NCBI RefSeq assembly: GCF_008974245.1
Contig: NZ_BBZI01000009.1
Span: 496,370 to 560,369 of the forward strand
DNA: 64,000 nucleotides
Origin: Streptomyces abyssomicinicus
GTDB lineage: Bacteria > Actinomycetota > Actinomycetes > Streptomycetales > Streptomycetaceae
Direction: 5' to 3'
Below are positions 7,714 through 18,258 of the stretch, one piece after another; the stretch's first letter is position 1, and each line of letters opens with the position of its first letter. The translations under genes and the position numbers were made by a program. A model generated the notes under the pieces. The model ran no database searches and was not told the DNA's origin. It worked only from the letters and a program-made list of their open reading frames with translations.

Positions 7714-8868
7714 TCAGGGGCGGTTCGGGTGGCCCTTGACGCACAGCGCCGCGTCCACCGCCGCCAGCAGGTGCTCACCGCGAGCGGGGTCCAGGGCATG
7801 GTGGGAGGTGATGTAGACGGTCGCCGCGCCGCGCCCACCGCTCGCGCGGCCCGCGACCACCGAGTCGCCCGGCAGGTCGCCCAGGTGGCCCCAGTACTCG
7901 CCGCCGCAGCTCAGCGGATTGCTCCGCACCCCGTACCCGTAACGGCTGCCCTCCGGATAGCCGTGGTCGCTGACGTCGGTCGTGTCCCGCGTCATGAGCC
8001 GGACCGCCCAGCCGGGCAGCAGCCGACCGCCGAGGAGCCCGTCCCAGAAGGTGTTGAGGTCCTCCGGGGTGGACACCAGACCGCCGGAGGCCCCGAACTC
8101 GTACCCCGGCATTTCGGTGACGTCCACCACGCCGTCCTGCGGACGGGCCGGGTGGTACCCGTAGTTGCGCGCGTGGGGGCCGCGCAGCCCCAGCTCGCCG
8201 GGCGCCGGCCAGTACGTGTCGCGCAGGCCCAGCGGCTCGATGACGGTCCGCTCGACGTGGACGCGGAAGTCCTCGCCCGTCACGTGCTCGATCACCAGGC
8301 CGAGCACCAGGTAGTTGGTGTTGGAGTAGCCCCAGTCGGTCCCGGGGGCGAACTCCTGTCCCAGGCGCAGGGAGAGCTCCAGGAACTCCTCCGGGGTGTA
8401 GCCACCCGGCCGGGTCCAGTCCACCAGCTCACCGAAGTCCGCCAGACCGCTGGTCTGCTTCAGCAACTGCCGCACGGTGACGCCGCTTTCCGCGAGCTGC
8501 GGGACGTGGCGCCCCGCCGGGTCGTCGAGCCGCAGGTCGCCGTCCGCGACGAGACGCATCACCGCCGCGGCGGTGAACGACTTGGTGACGCTGGCGATCC
8601 GGAAACGCCCCTCCGCCCCCACCATCGGCCGCCCGCTGCCGAGTTCGGCGGTCCCCGCGGTGTACGTCTCACCCCGGCGGCCGTGCCCGGTGTGCGCGAC
8701 CGCCCCCGGCACCCCCGTCCCGGTCACCAGGGCCGTCAACTCCCGCTGTACGGGGCTCGGGTCGCCCCCGGTGCGGCCCCCCGCCGCGGCGCCGGCGGGC
8801 GCGATGCCGACCACCACGGCGACGGCGGCGGCGAGTAGGACGGCTGCGGTTCTCCGCGTGCGATGCAT
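7714..8868 (-). CDS. Secreted serine hydrolase, DD-peptidase/beta-lactamase class C type
   Basis: A 384-residue protein of the S12 family. The ATG at 8868 gives a clear signal peptide (R-T-R-R-T then a hydrophobic stretch to A-G-A-A-A, about residues 1-29). The active-site S-V-T-K is at residues 93-96, the second motif Y-S-N in G-Y-S-N-T-N-Y near 185, and a histidine-glycine third motif in G-H-L-G near the C-terminus. Streptomyces homologues are annotated as D-alanyl-D-alanine carboxypeptidases or esterases; the substrate here is not certain. It acts outside the cell and stands alone, divergent from the small-ORF locus at 9.3 kb. Confidence 0.9.
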   Translation of the reverse strand: MHRTRRTAAVLLAAAVAVVVGIAPAGAAAGGRTGGDPSPVQRELTALVTGTGVPGAVAHTGHGRRGETYTAGTAELGSGRPMVGAEGRFRIASVTKSFTAAAVMRLVADGDLRLDDPAGRHVPQLAESGVTVRQLLKQTSGLADFGELVDWTRPGGYTPEEFLELSLRLGQEFAPGTDWGYSNTNYLVLGLVIEHVTGEDFRVHVERTVIEPLGLRDTYWPAPGELGLRGPHARNYGYHPARPQDGVVDVTEMPGYEFGASGGLVSTPEDLNTFWDGLLGGRLLPGWAVRLMTRDTTDVSDHGYPEGSRYGYGVRSNPLSCGGEYWGHLGDLPGDSVVAGRASGGRGAATVYITSHHALDPARGEHLLAAVDAALCVKGHPNRP

Positions 8869-9108
8869 GGCCCCTCCCAGGACGTCCTGTCTTCCCTGTA
8901 GCCAAGCGGTCCGCACGCGCGGCCTCACTGGTGGTGACGCGACACTTCGGGTGGGGGCAGCACCCGTCGGCGCCCGCCGGCGAACCCCCCTCCCGTCCCG
9001 TGGACCGCGGGGGACGCGGCATGGGCGCACGTGACGGTCGGCGGAGCGGTGCGGCCACGGAGGAATGTTCCCGCTCGGGGGTTTATCGGCGGCCCGTCAC
9101 GCTTGCGA

Positions 9109-9135
9109 GCGAACCGCCCGCACCGGGCGGTTCGC
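9109..9135. promoter_or_regulatory. Inverted repeat 1, operator-like
   Basis: GCGAACCGCCCG and CGGGCGGTTCGC form perfect 12-bp arms around CAC. The AACCGCCC/GGGCGGTT core recurs in the second repeat, whose centre is 83 bp away (about eight helical turns). Confidence 0.45.
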
Positions 9136-9192
9136 CCGGGATGTGCTGGGCATGTCTGGGGGCGAGGAACGCAGCAGCGGGACGGTCCGGTC

Positions 9193-9217
9193 AACCGCCC
9201 CGTCCGACGGGGCGGTT
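9193..9217. promoter_or_regulatory. Inverted repeat 2, operator-like
   Basis: AACCGCCCCGTC and GACGGGGCGGTT form perfect 12-bp arms around a single C. It shares the AACCGCCC core with the repeat at 9109-9135 and lies about 75 bp before the small ORF. Confidence 0.45.
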
Positions 9218-9290
9218 CGCCGGCCCGGAGGGAATCAGCCCTTCTCGTGACTCGGTGTTCGTGTCGGCCCACCCACTAAGGAGGAACCAG

Positions 9291-9404
9291 ATGGCATCCA
9301 CCCGCACGGCCCGCGTATGCGACGCGGCGGCGCGCGGCGGCGGTCCCCCGGTGGGCACGCGGTCCACCGAGGGATACGAGGCCGGCCGGGGAGGTCTGTG
9401 GTGA
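9291..9404 (+). CDS. Candidate small ORF, 37 residues
   Basis: ATG 9291 is preceded by AAGGAGGA at ideal spacing, one of the best ribosome sites in the window, and opens a 37-codon frame ending TGG-TGA. The peptide is Gly/Arg-rich with a single cysteine and no hydrophobic segment, and I recognise no family. It could be a leader peptide or the truncated start of a lost gene. A hairpin with arms near 9473-9509 follows without any gene. The ribosome site is the main support. Confidence 0.4.
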   Translation: MASTRTARVCDAAARGGGPPVGTRSTEGYEAGRGGLW

Positions 9405-9792
9405 GGGTGCCGCGGCCGCCGGAGCGCTAGGGCCCGGCGGTCGCGGACGGAGCGTGCTTCATGGGGATTCGCGTGCGCGCGACGGTGCCTCGGACACCGT
9501 CGCGCGCACGTGTGCCGTCCGCCCGCCCCGCGTGTGCCGTCTGTCCGCCCTGCGTGTGCCCTACGTGCCGCACACCGCCGGACGTGACGCGCGTCTGCCG
9601 CACCTGTGCCGCGCGGACGGCGACGTCACCGGCCCGCCCGCCCATGGGCCCGCGCCCGGCATCCCTGGGGGAACCCTTAGAGCACCCTCAGTCTTCAGGA
9701 GGTGGGCCGCCCCCCTCTCTCCGCCCTGCGGGGGACGATGCCCGGGCCCTGTGGCCGATCCGCCGCGTGCCGTCCGCTCCTAGCGTGAGTAC
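9405..9792. other. Intergenic region between the small ORF and the sigma-factor gene
   Basis: It contains a strong hairpin near 9473-9509 (GCGCGCGACGGTG paired with its complement), which could terminate the small-ORF transcript. The rest is GC-rich sequence with no supported gene. A promoter for the sigma gene is expected near 9750-9790, but I cannot define it. Confidence 0.4.
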
Positions 9793-10341
9793 ATGACCGC
9801 CAGGACGTCACCGCCACCGCCGCGCGCGACCTCCTACGCCTCCTTCTCGTCGTACGTCCAGGCCCGTCGGCCGGTGCTGCTGCGCACCGCCCGGTCGCTG
9901 ACCAACGACCCCGGGGACGCGGAGGACCTGCTCCAGACCGCCCTCGCCCGTACCTACCTCCACTGGGACCGCATCGCCGACCACGGGGCCCTCGACGGCT
10001 ACGTCCGCCGTGCTCTGGTCAACACCCGCACCTCCCAGTGGCGCCGTCGCCGTGTCGACGAGTTCCCCAGCGACACCCTGCCCGAGCCCCGTGACGCCAT
10101 CGCCGGAGCGGCCGGACCGGTCGACCCGGCCGAACGGCAGGCGACGCGCGACGCCCTGTGGCGGGCCGTCCTGCGCCTCCCGGACCGGCAGCGCGCCATC
10201 GTGGTGCTCCGCTACTACGAGGACCTCAGCGAGGCCCGCACGGCCGAACTGCTCGGTGTCTCGGTGGGCACCGTGAAGTCCGCACTCTCCCGCGCACTGG
10301 TCAAGCTGCGGAAAGACCCCGAATTGCATCCCGCCGGGTAG
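9793..10341 (+). CDS. RNA polymerase sigma-70 factor, SigE family
   Basis: A 182-residue ECF-like sigma factor. Region 2 is visible at about 15-85 (A-R-S-L-T-N-D-P-G-D-A-E-D-L-L-Q and the L-V-N-T-R-T-S-Q-W-R-R-R end). Region 4 lies at about 120-175, with L-P-D-R-Q-R-A-I-V-V-L-R-Y-Y-E-D-L-S and the helix-turn-helix L-G-V-S-V-G-T-V-K-S. The SigE-family subgroup of actinobacteria usually lacks a linked anti-sigma gene, and none is visible here. It should direct RNA polymerase to a small regulon of unknown trigger. Confidence 0.9.
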   Translation: MTARTSPPPPRATSYASFSSYVQARRPVLLRTARSLTNDPGDAEDLLQTALARTYLHWDRIADHGALDGYVRRALVNTRTSQWRRRRVDEFPSDTLPEPRDAIAGAAGPVDPAERQATRDALWRAVLRLPDRQRAIVVLRYYEDLSEARTAELLGVSVGTVKSALSRALVKLRKDPELHPAG

Positions 10342-10421
10342 TGACGGGAGCGCCTCCCGCTAGGCAGAATCTGCGGAAACTTACCCACGCGTAATGACGC
10401 GCGTTCCCCGGGGAGGCACCG

Positions 10422-12080
<1,659 letters not shown>

Positions 12081-12099
12081 CGTCCGGAGCACACGACGC

Positions 12100-12141
12100 G
12101 AAGGGGCGCCCCGCGGACCGGCCGCGGGGAGCCCCTTCCGC
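12100..12141. terminator. Bidirectional hairpin between converging genes
   Basis: GAAGGGGCGCCCCGCGG pairs imperfectly with CCGCGGGGAGCCCCTTC in the 70-bp gap between two converging stops. Confidence 0.65.
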
Positions 12142-12150
12142 CCGCTCGGG

Positions 12151-15100
12151 TCAATTGGTGCCGATGCGCGCCAGCAGGTCGACCAGACGCTGCTGGACCT
12201 CCTCCTCGGTGGACCGCTCGGCCAGGAACAGCACCGACTCCCCCGAGGCCAGCCCCGGCAGCGCGGCCGGCTCCACGGGCGCCGTGTAGACCACCAGCGG
12301 GGTGCGGCTGAGACGGCCGTTCGCCCGGAGCCAGTCGAGGATGCCGGCCCGGCTCCGGTCCATCCGCATCAGGTCCATCACCACCAGGTTGGGCAGTATC
12401 TGCGCGGCGACCGCCGCGGCCTGGGTGTCGTCGACGGCCCGCCCGACCTGCATGCCACGCCGCTCCAGCGACGCGGTCATCGCCAGGGCGATCTCGTCGC
12501 GCCCCTCGATCAGCAGCACCCGCGGCGGGTGCTGCTCGCTGTCCCGCGGCGCCAGCGCCTTGAAGAGCACCGCCGGGTCGGCCCCGTACGCCTCCTCACG
12601 GGACGCCTGCGCCAGCCCCGCCGTCACCATCACCGGCACCTCGGCGGCCACCGCGGCCTCCCGCAGCGACTGCAGGGCGGTCCGGGTGATCGGTCCGGTC
12701 AGCGGGTCGACGAAGAGCGCGGCCGGGAACGCCGCGATCTGGGCGGCGACCTCCTCGCGGGAGTTGACCACCACCGGGCGGTAGCCGCGGTCGTTCAGCG
12801 CCTGCTGGGTGGTCGGGTCCGGTGCGGGCCAGACCAGCAGCCGGCGCGGGTTGTCCAAGGGCTCCGGGGGCAGCTCGTCGTCCATCGGGCGCGGCTGCGG
12901 CTGGTCGGAGATCTCCACGGCACCGCCCGGACCGTCCAGCGGCTCCGGACCCTCGGCGGCGTCGGCGTCCGGCGCGCCGATGGCGTAGGAACGGCCGACG
13001 GTGTGGTCGGGGGCCGGGCCCGGTCGTGCGGCGGGCGCCGACGGCCGGGGCAGGCCGACGGACGGCACCGGAGGCAGCGCCGGGACGCCACCCGGCGCGG
13101 GAGCCGCGGGCGTGGCGTCGGCCTCGGCGGCACGGTTGCCGAGCTTGCGGCGTCGGCCGTTGGCGGCCGCCCCGGCCGGCGGGGGCGTCGGCTGGCCCTG
13201 ACCGGGACGGTGGGCGAACGGCACGCCCTGCCCGAGGGTGCGCACGCTGAACGCCCGGCCCTGGGTGCTGTTGGTGCTCTCCCCCGGGATCGCGGCCGCG
13301 GGCGGGAGCGCCGGGGCGGGCTGCGCGGGCGCCGGCGGCTGCGGTGCCTGAGGCGGCTGCGGTGCCGGCGGCCGGGGGGCGGCCTGGGCAGGCGTGGGCG
13401 TGGACTCGGCGGGCAGCGGCTGGGCCAGCATGGGCTGCGGCGGCTGGGTCTGCGGCCGGGACGGCTGCGCGGGCTGCTCCGGCGGCAGCGCGGTGCCCGC
13501 CCCCGGCGTCGGCGCGGCCGCGGCGGGCTGCACCGGGGGTTCGGCCGGTGTCCCCGCCGCCACGGGGGCCGCGGGCTGCGCCGCCGTCGGGGCTGCCGGA
13601 ACCGCTCCCTCCGTGGCCTGCGGGGCCTGCGGGGCCTGCGGCGCGGGCGAGGCGGGGGCGCCGGGCAGGGCGGCGCCCGGCCACACCGGAGCGGGCCCGG
13701 GCACCTGCGCCACGGCCGCGCCGGCCGGGACCTGCGCGGGCACCGGCTGCGGAACGTCCTGCGGGCCGCCCTGCGACGGCACCGTGGCCACCTGCGGGGG
13801 CACGGGCTGCTGGGGCGGAACCGGCTGCGCGGCGACGGGCGTGGCGGCAGGCGCGGCGGCGATCGGCTGCTGGGCCGGCACCATCACGGCCTGCCCGGGC
13901 ACGGCCTGCCCGGGCACGGCCTGCCCGGGCACGGCCTGCTGCGGCGGCACCGGCTGCGCGGGAGGCTGCTGCGCGGGGACCGGCTGGGCGGGCGCCGCGG
14001 CGGGCGCCGTGCCCTGCGGCGGCACCGGCAGCGGCTGCGCCCCCGTCGCGGGAGTCCCCGCCGGGGCGGCCTGGGGCGCCGCACCGGGTGGCACGGCCGA
14101 CCGGCCCGGCACGGGAGAGGCCACGGCACCGGGCGCGCCCAGCGGCCGTACAGCGTGCTGCGCGGCGGCCGGGGGCACCGGCTGCGGAGCCTGCTGCGGA
14201 ACCGGCCGAGGCGCCGCCTGCGCCGCACCGGCCGTACCGGCCGCGTCAGCCCCAGTGGCAGCACCGCCCGCACCGGCCGCCGAGGCCAGGTCACGCCCGG
14301 CGCCCTCGGTCGTACGGTCCGCGTCGGCCGGCGGCAGCGCGAAGGGGGACCGCGGCGCGGCCTCCTGCGCGGCGGCGTTCGCCTCGGCGGCGGCCAGAGC
14401 ACGGCGACGCCTCCCGGACGGCTGCTGCGCGTCCGTCCGGTCGCCCTGAGCGGCGTCGCCCGCCGCCGCGGGCAGCGCGGCCGGCAGCGCCGCGGCGGCC
14501 TGCGCCTCGGGGGCACGCCCCGCGGCGGGCACCGGCACGCCCTGCGGCGGCACCGTCCCGCCCAGTCCCTCGGCGGTGGCCGCGGACCCCGCCGCGTGCT
14601 CGGCAGCCGTCACGATCGCGCCGGTCGCCACGGCCCGCACCGCGGACCCCGGCTGTCCGGGCGCGACCGGCGCCGCGCCGTTCTCCTCCGGGCTCGGCCG
14701 TCCGCGCCGGCGGCGGCCCGTCCCGGTGGCGGCCGGAACCGGGGTGCCGGAGCCCTCGACGCCCGCCGCCGTGCCCTGGACCGGGACGGCGATGTCCGCC
14801 GAGTCGTCCGCCGCGGCGGCCCGGCGCCTCCGGCGCCCGGTCGGCGCCGCGGAGGACGCCTGCTCCCCGCCCGCGGCCTCGGTGGCCCCATCGGCCCCAG
14901 TGGGCTCCGCGGACCCTGCGGTCACCGCTGTTTCGGCGGCCACCGAGCCGTCCGTGGCAGCGGCCGCGGCGGCCGCGGCGGCGGCCGTGGCCTCCGTGCC
15001 CTCCGGGGCCGCGGCGGGCCCGCGCGAGTCGTCGAGGAAGGCGTCCACCGAGGACCGCCGCGCGCGCCGCCGGCCGGTGCCGTTGCCCGGGGAGGCCGGG

Positions 15101-16935
15101 GCGGCCTCGGAAGCCGGGGCGGCCGCGGGAGCCGCCGTGTCGGCCGGGGCCGGGACCTCGACGACCCCCGCGCCCGCCCCCAGCGGCACCTCCAGCACGA
15201 ACGCGCTGCCGCTCATCCCGGGCACCTCGTGGGTCTGCAGCACGCCGCCGTGGGCCCGGACGATGCCCTGCACGACCGGCCCGTGGACCGGGTCCCCGCC
15301 GGAGTAGGGGCCGCGCACCTCGATGCGCACCACCTCGCCGCGCTGGGCGGCCGCCACGACGACCGTGTTGTCCATGTAACCGCCCGTGGAGACGGGCGCG
15401 TTGCCGGTCGCGTCCACCCCGGCGACGTCCGCCACCAGGTGCGCCAGCGCGGTGGCCAGGCGCTGCGGGTCGACCTCCGCCTCGATGGGCGGGGCGTGCA
15501 CGGCGAACTGCACCCGGCCGGGGCCGATCAGCTCCACCGCGCCGTCGACGCCGGCCGCGACCACCGCGTCCAGCATGACCCTGGCCCGGTTCAGCTCCGT
15601 CTGCCCGGCCGCCAGGGACTGGTAGCCCAGCACGTTGTCGATCATCTGGGTGATCCGGGAGTAGCCGGCCGACAGGTGGTGGAGCACCTGGTTGGCCTCC
15701 GGCCACAGCTGCCCGGCGTCGTCCGCCGCGAGGACCGACAGCTCCCGCCGCAGCTCGTCCAGCGGGCCGCGCAGCGAGCGCCCGAGCAGCATCAGCAACT
15801 GGTCGTGACGGGCCGCCAGTTCGTCGTGACGGGCCTTGTCCTGCTCGGCGAGCTCGGCGTACCGCTCCTCGGCTGCGGCGTACCGCTCCTGCGCGGCGGC
15901 GGCGGCCTCGGCGGACTGTTCGGTGAGCCCGCGGACCTCCTCGGCGTGCGCCTCGGTGAGCCCGCGGACCTCCTCGGCGTGCGCCTCGGTCAGCTTCTCC
16001 ACCGTGCCGACGTGCTCCTGGCGGAGGGCGGTCAGCTCGGAGGCGTGGTCCTCGGAGAGCTTCTCCAGCTCCTCCTCGTGCCGCTTCCCGGCGTTCTCGC
16101 GCTCCTTGACCAGCTTGTCGAAGGGCCGGCGGTCGGTGAACGTCAGCACCGCGCCGACCAGCTGGTCGCCGTCGCGCACCGGCGCCGTGGTCAGGTCGAC
16201 CGGCACCTTGTCGCCGCTCTTGGACCACACGACCTGCCCGCGCACCCGGTGCTTCCGGCCGGAGCGCAGCGTGTCGGCGAGCGGGGACTCGTCGTAGGGG
16301 AACGGGGCGCCGTCGGGGCGCGAGTGGAGCATCAGCTCGTGCAGCTCCCGACCGCCGAGGTCACTCGCGCGGTAGCCCAGGATCTGCGCGGCCGCGGGGT
16401 TGACCAGGACGATGCGGCCGTCGGTGTCGGTGCCCACCACGCCCTCGGAGGCGGCCCGCAGGATCATCTCCGTCTGCCGCTGCGAGCGGGCGAGTTCGGC
16501 CTCGGTGTCGACGGTCCCGGTGAGGTCGCGGACGACCAGCATCAGCAGCTCGTCACCGGTGTAGGCCGGCGAGTGGCCGTCGTGGGCCTGGCCGCCGTTC
16601 TCCAGGTTGGCGCTGGTCACCTCGACCGGGAACTCGCTGCCGTCGGTGCGGCGGGCGATCATCCGGGTCGGCCTGGTCCGGGCGTCGGCCTGCAGCGAGT
16701 CGCCGGGCCGCCGCATCGAGCCGGGGATCAGCCGGGAGTCGAACTCCGGGAGCAGATCGAGCAGTCCACGGCCGACCAGCGCGGTCCCCGGGGTCTCGAA
16801 GGCGTCCAGGGCGATGGTGTTGGCGTTGACGACGGTGCCGTTGGCGTTGACCAGGACCAGCGCGTCGGGAAGCGCGTCCAGTATGGCTGCGAGGCGAGCA
16901 GCGCCTCGGGATGGCCTGCTGCTCACGAGACGCAT
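12151..16935 (-). CDS. Giant PAS/receiver sensor protein with a degenerate histidine-kinase core
   Basis: A 1594-residue cytoplasmic protein; ATG 16935 follows AGGGAGGA. It has two PAS domains (about 10-110 and 155-275) and a Glu/Ala coiled coil (about 280-375) with two copies of L-T-E-A-H-A-E-E-V-R-G. A dimerisation helix reads G-R-S-L-R-G-P-L-D-E-L near 384, where kinases have S-H-E-L-R-T-P-L, so the phospho-accepting His is Arg. The ATPase-like domain (to about 590) also lacks the usual N-box asparagines. A long Pro/Ala/Gln linker (600-1340) leads to two receiver-like domains; the second keeps an Asp in V-V-M-D-L-M (about 1518). It is probably a phosphorylation-independent scaffold or a receiver-only regulator. 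Confidence 0.85.
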   Translation of the reverse strand: MRLVSSRPSRGAARLAAILDALPDALVLVNANGTVVNANTIALDAFETPGTALVGRGLLDLLPEFDSRLIPGSMRRPGDSLQADARTRPTRMIARRTDGSEFPVEVTSANLENGGQAHDGHSPAYTGDELLMLVVRDLTGTVDTEAELARSQRQTEMILRAASEGVVGTDTDGRIVLVNPAAAQILGYRASDLGGRELHELMLHSRPDGAPFPYDESPLADTLRSGRKHRVRGQVVWSKSGDKVPVDLTTAPVRDGDQLVGAVLTFTDRRPFDKLVKERENAGKRHEEELEKLSEDHASELTALRQEHVGTVEKLTEAHAEEVRGLTEAHAEEVRGLTEQSAEAAAAAQERYAAAEERYAELAEQDKARHDELAARHDQLLMLLGRSLRGPLDELRRELSVLAADDAGQLWPEANQVLHHLSAGYSRITQMIDNVLGYQSLAAGQTELNRARVMLDAVVAAGVDGAVELIGPGRVQFAVHAPPIEAEVDPQRLATALAHLVADVAGVDATGNAPVSTGGYMDNTVVVAAAQRGEVVRIEVRGPYSGGDPVHGPVVQGIVRAHGGVLQTHEVPGMSGSAFVLEVPLGAGAGVVEVPAPADTAAPAAAPASEAAPASPGNGTGRRRARRSSVDAFLDDSRGPAAAPEGTEATAAAAAAAAAATDGSVAAETAVTAGSAEPTGADGATEAAGGEQASSAAPTGRRRRRAAAADDSADIAVPVQGTAAGVEGSGTPVPAATGTGRRRRGRPSPEENGAAPVAPGQPGSAVRAVATGAIVTAAEHAAGSAATAEGLGGTVPPQGVPVPAAGRAPEAQAAAALPAALPAAAGDAAQGDRTDAQQPSGRRRRALAAAEANAAAQEAAPRSPFALPPADADRTTEGAGRDLASAAGAGGAATGADAAGTAGAAQAAPRPVPQQAPQPVPPAAAQHAVRPLGAPGAVASPVPGRSAVPPGAAPQAAPAGTPATGAQPLPVPPQGTAPAAAPAQPVPAQQPPAQPVPPQQAVPGQAVPGQAVPGQAVMVPAQQPIAAAPAATPVAAQPVPPQQPVPPQVATVPSQGGPQDVPQPVPAQVPAGAAVAQVPGPAPVWPGAALPGAPASPAPQAPQAPQATEGAVPAAPTAAQPAAPVAAGTPAEPPVQPAAAAPTPGAGTALPPEQPAQPSRPQTQPPQPMLAQPLPAESTPTPAQAAPRPPAPQPPQAPQPPAPAQPAPALPPAAAIPGESTNSTQGRAFSVRTLGQGVPFAHRPGQGQPTPPPAGAAANGRRRKLGNRAAEADATPAAPAPGGVPALPPVPSVGLPRPSAPAARPGPAPDHTVGRSYAIGAPDADAAEGPEPLDGPGGAVEISDQPQPRPMDDELPPEPLDNPRRLLVWPAPDPTTQQALNDRGYRPVVVNSREEVAAQIAAFPAALFVDPLTGPITRTALQSLREAAVAAEVPVMVTAGLAQASREEAYGADPAVLFKALAPRDSEQHPPRVLLIEGRDEIALAMTASLERRGMQVGRAVDDTQAAAVAAQILPNLVVMDLMRMDRSRAGILDWLRANGRLSRTPLVVYTAPVEPAALPGLASGESVLFLAERSTEEEVQQRLVDLLARIGTN
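13884..13935. repeat. In-frame tandem repeat in the Pro/Ala/Gln linker
   Basis: The unit GGCCTGCCCGGGCAC recurs three to four times, giving P-G-Q-A-V repeats in the disordered linker of the PAS protein. The number of copies probably varies between strains. Confidence 0.7.
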
Positions 16936-17124
16936 TCCTCCCTGTTACCGCACCGTGCTGACCGTGTGGGCCATCTTGCCAACCGGCCCGGCACGTGTCA
17001 CGGGCAGAGTCTACGGGCACCGTGCGCCCCGGCGGCGCCGGATGAGAGGGAGGTCGCACAAGAGGTTGACGCGGAGTGCGAGGGAAATGTGGAGCCTCCC
17101 GCTCCGCGACCGGGGCCCCGGCGG

Positions 17125-17661
17125 CTACCGAACGGCCCGGATTCCCGGCAGGACCGGCACCATCGCGTCCCACCGCGCGGTACGGCAGCCGTCGCGCCGG
17201 TCGTACGAGACGTGCACCCGGCGGCCGTCCCACCATCCGGTGATCCGCGCCGTGGCCGGGCCGCCGTCCAGCATCGTGCAGAACTCCCGCGGGGCGGCCG
17301 GGGAGGTGGCGGTGAACGGGTCGGGCGGGCCGGGCCGGCCGGGCCGGCCGGCGGGGGCGGGTCGGGCGGCCCGGCCCAGCTCGTCGAGCCGGGCGCAGGC
17401 GGCCGCCACGTCCGGGTGGTCGCCGCCGCCGGGGTGGCAACGGAGCCGGAACGTGCCGTCCAGGCCCACCCCGGCGTCCCGGACGGTGATGGTCAGCCGG
17501 TCCCGCACCTCGTGGTCACCGAGCGGGGACCCGGCGGCCGGGACGGCGAGCCCGGCGGCCGCGGCCAGGGCGGTCACCGCGCCGACCACGGTGAGGACGG
17601 TCCGGGAGGCCCGGGAGGCGGCGGCGGGCCGGGCGGCGGTGCGGGAGGTCACGTGAGGCAT
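17125..17661 (-). CDS. Secreted subtilisin inhibitor-like protein (SSI family)
   Basis: A 178-residue pre-protein. From ATG 17661 (GTG 17652 is possible) it has an Arg-containing signal peptide ending A-V-P-A-A-G-S, near residue 44. The SSI scaffold follows: L-T-I-T-V-R-D-A-G, four cysteines in the usual places (R-C-H-P, A-A-C-A-R-L, F-C-T-M-L, D-G-C-R-T) and W-W-D-G-R-R-V-H-V-S-Y. By alignment with SSI, the reactive bond is M-L after C-T, keeping the classical P1 methionine that suits subtilisins. A Gly/Pro insertion of about 15 residues precedes the reactive loop, which is unusual. It inhibits extracellular serine proteases. Confidence 0.88.
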   Translation of the reverse strand: MPHVTSRTAARPAAASRASRTVLTVVGAVTALAAAAGLAVPAAGSPLGDHEVRDRLTITVRDAGVGLDGTFRLRCHPGGGDHPDVAAACARLDELGRAARPAPAGRPGRPGPPDPFTATSPAAPREFCTMLDGGPATARITGWWDGRRVHVSYDRRDGCRTARWDAMVPVLPGIRAVR

Positions 17662-17705
17662 GCCCTGCCCAACGCGCGGGGGAGCGCGCCGGTAGCGGGT
17701 ACGCC

Positions 17706-17741
17706 GGGTGCGGGTGCGGGTGCGGGTGCGGGTGCGGTCGG
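17706..17741. repeat. GGGTGC hexamer repeat
   Basis: About five units of GGTGCG in tandem lie upstream of the subtilisin-inhibitor start. They are non-coding and probably slip-prone. Confidence 0.7.
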
Positions 17742-17902
17742 CCCGCCTCCGCCGCCGATTCGTCCGGCACGTTCCTCCGGCACGCCGAAAGCCCTTTGCC
17801 CTGCGGGCCGCGCGCCTAGTACCGTGGGGGCCAATTGGTGAGGCGGCGTTCGTCTGTGTCATCATCTGCACACACCGCTCGCGCTTGCGCGAGAGCTGTG
17901 CT

Positions 17903-17993
17903 GGAGGCGTCGCCTAGTCCGGTCTATGGCGCCGCACTGCTAATGCGGTTTGGGCCTTCAAGCCCATCGAGGGTTCAAATCCCTCCGCCTCCG
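17903..17993 (+). tRNA. tRNA-Ser(GCT)
   Basis: The cloverleaf reads GGAGGCG...CGCCTCC with discriminator G, anticodon loop around GCT (CTGCTAA), a long serine variable arm and T loop TTCAAAT. CCA is not encoded. The gene is intact, 91 nt. Confidence 0.95.
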
Positions 17994-17998
17994 CCCCG

Positions 17999-18031
17999 CT
18001 CGGGCCCCTGTTCCTGGAACAGGGGCCCGAG
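17999..18031 (+). terminator. Terminator of tRNA-Ser(GCT)
   Basis: Perfect 16-bp arms (CTCGGGCCCCTGTTCC and its complement) around a single T, starting 6 bp after the tRNA. Confidence 0.85.
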
Positions 18032-18258
18032 GTGTTTTCCGCACCTCACCGGGTCCGGGGGAGCCGTGTGCCGCTCTCCCGTCGATCGGCCCGGACGCCG
18101 GCTCACGGACCCAGGACCGGGTGCGGGAGATTCCGCGTTTCCGCAGGTCAGGCAGGGTGTGCCGAATGGATTTCACATGTCGGCGGCAGTCATGTAATGT
18201 TCTTCCTGTCGCCGGGACGGGCCGAAAGGAAGCCGAAACGGAGACAACAACAGAACAA

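Larger units (their letters stand above)
8869..9290. other. Divergent intergenic region with paired inverted repeats
   Basis: There is no gene between the serine hydrolase start and the small ORF at 9291. The tract holds two related inverted repeats (9109-9135 and 9193-9217), listed separately. The rest is GC-rich sequence in which I see nothing further. Confidence 0.5.

Noticed and set aside
8869..9790. Riboswitch before the sigma-factor gene
   Set aside because: The hairpins present are simple palindromes. I recognise no conserved aptamer core.
12529..17841. A 1770-codon open frame antisense to the giant PAS protein
   Set aside because: It mirrors the codon bias of the real gene, is full of Arg/Gly/Leu low-complexity sequence, runs through unrelated genes and has no ribosome site.
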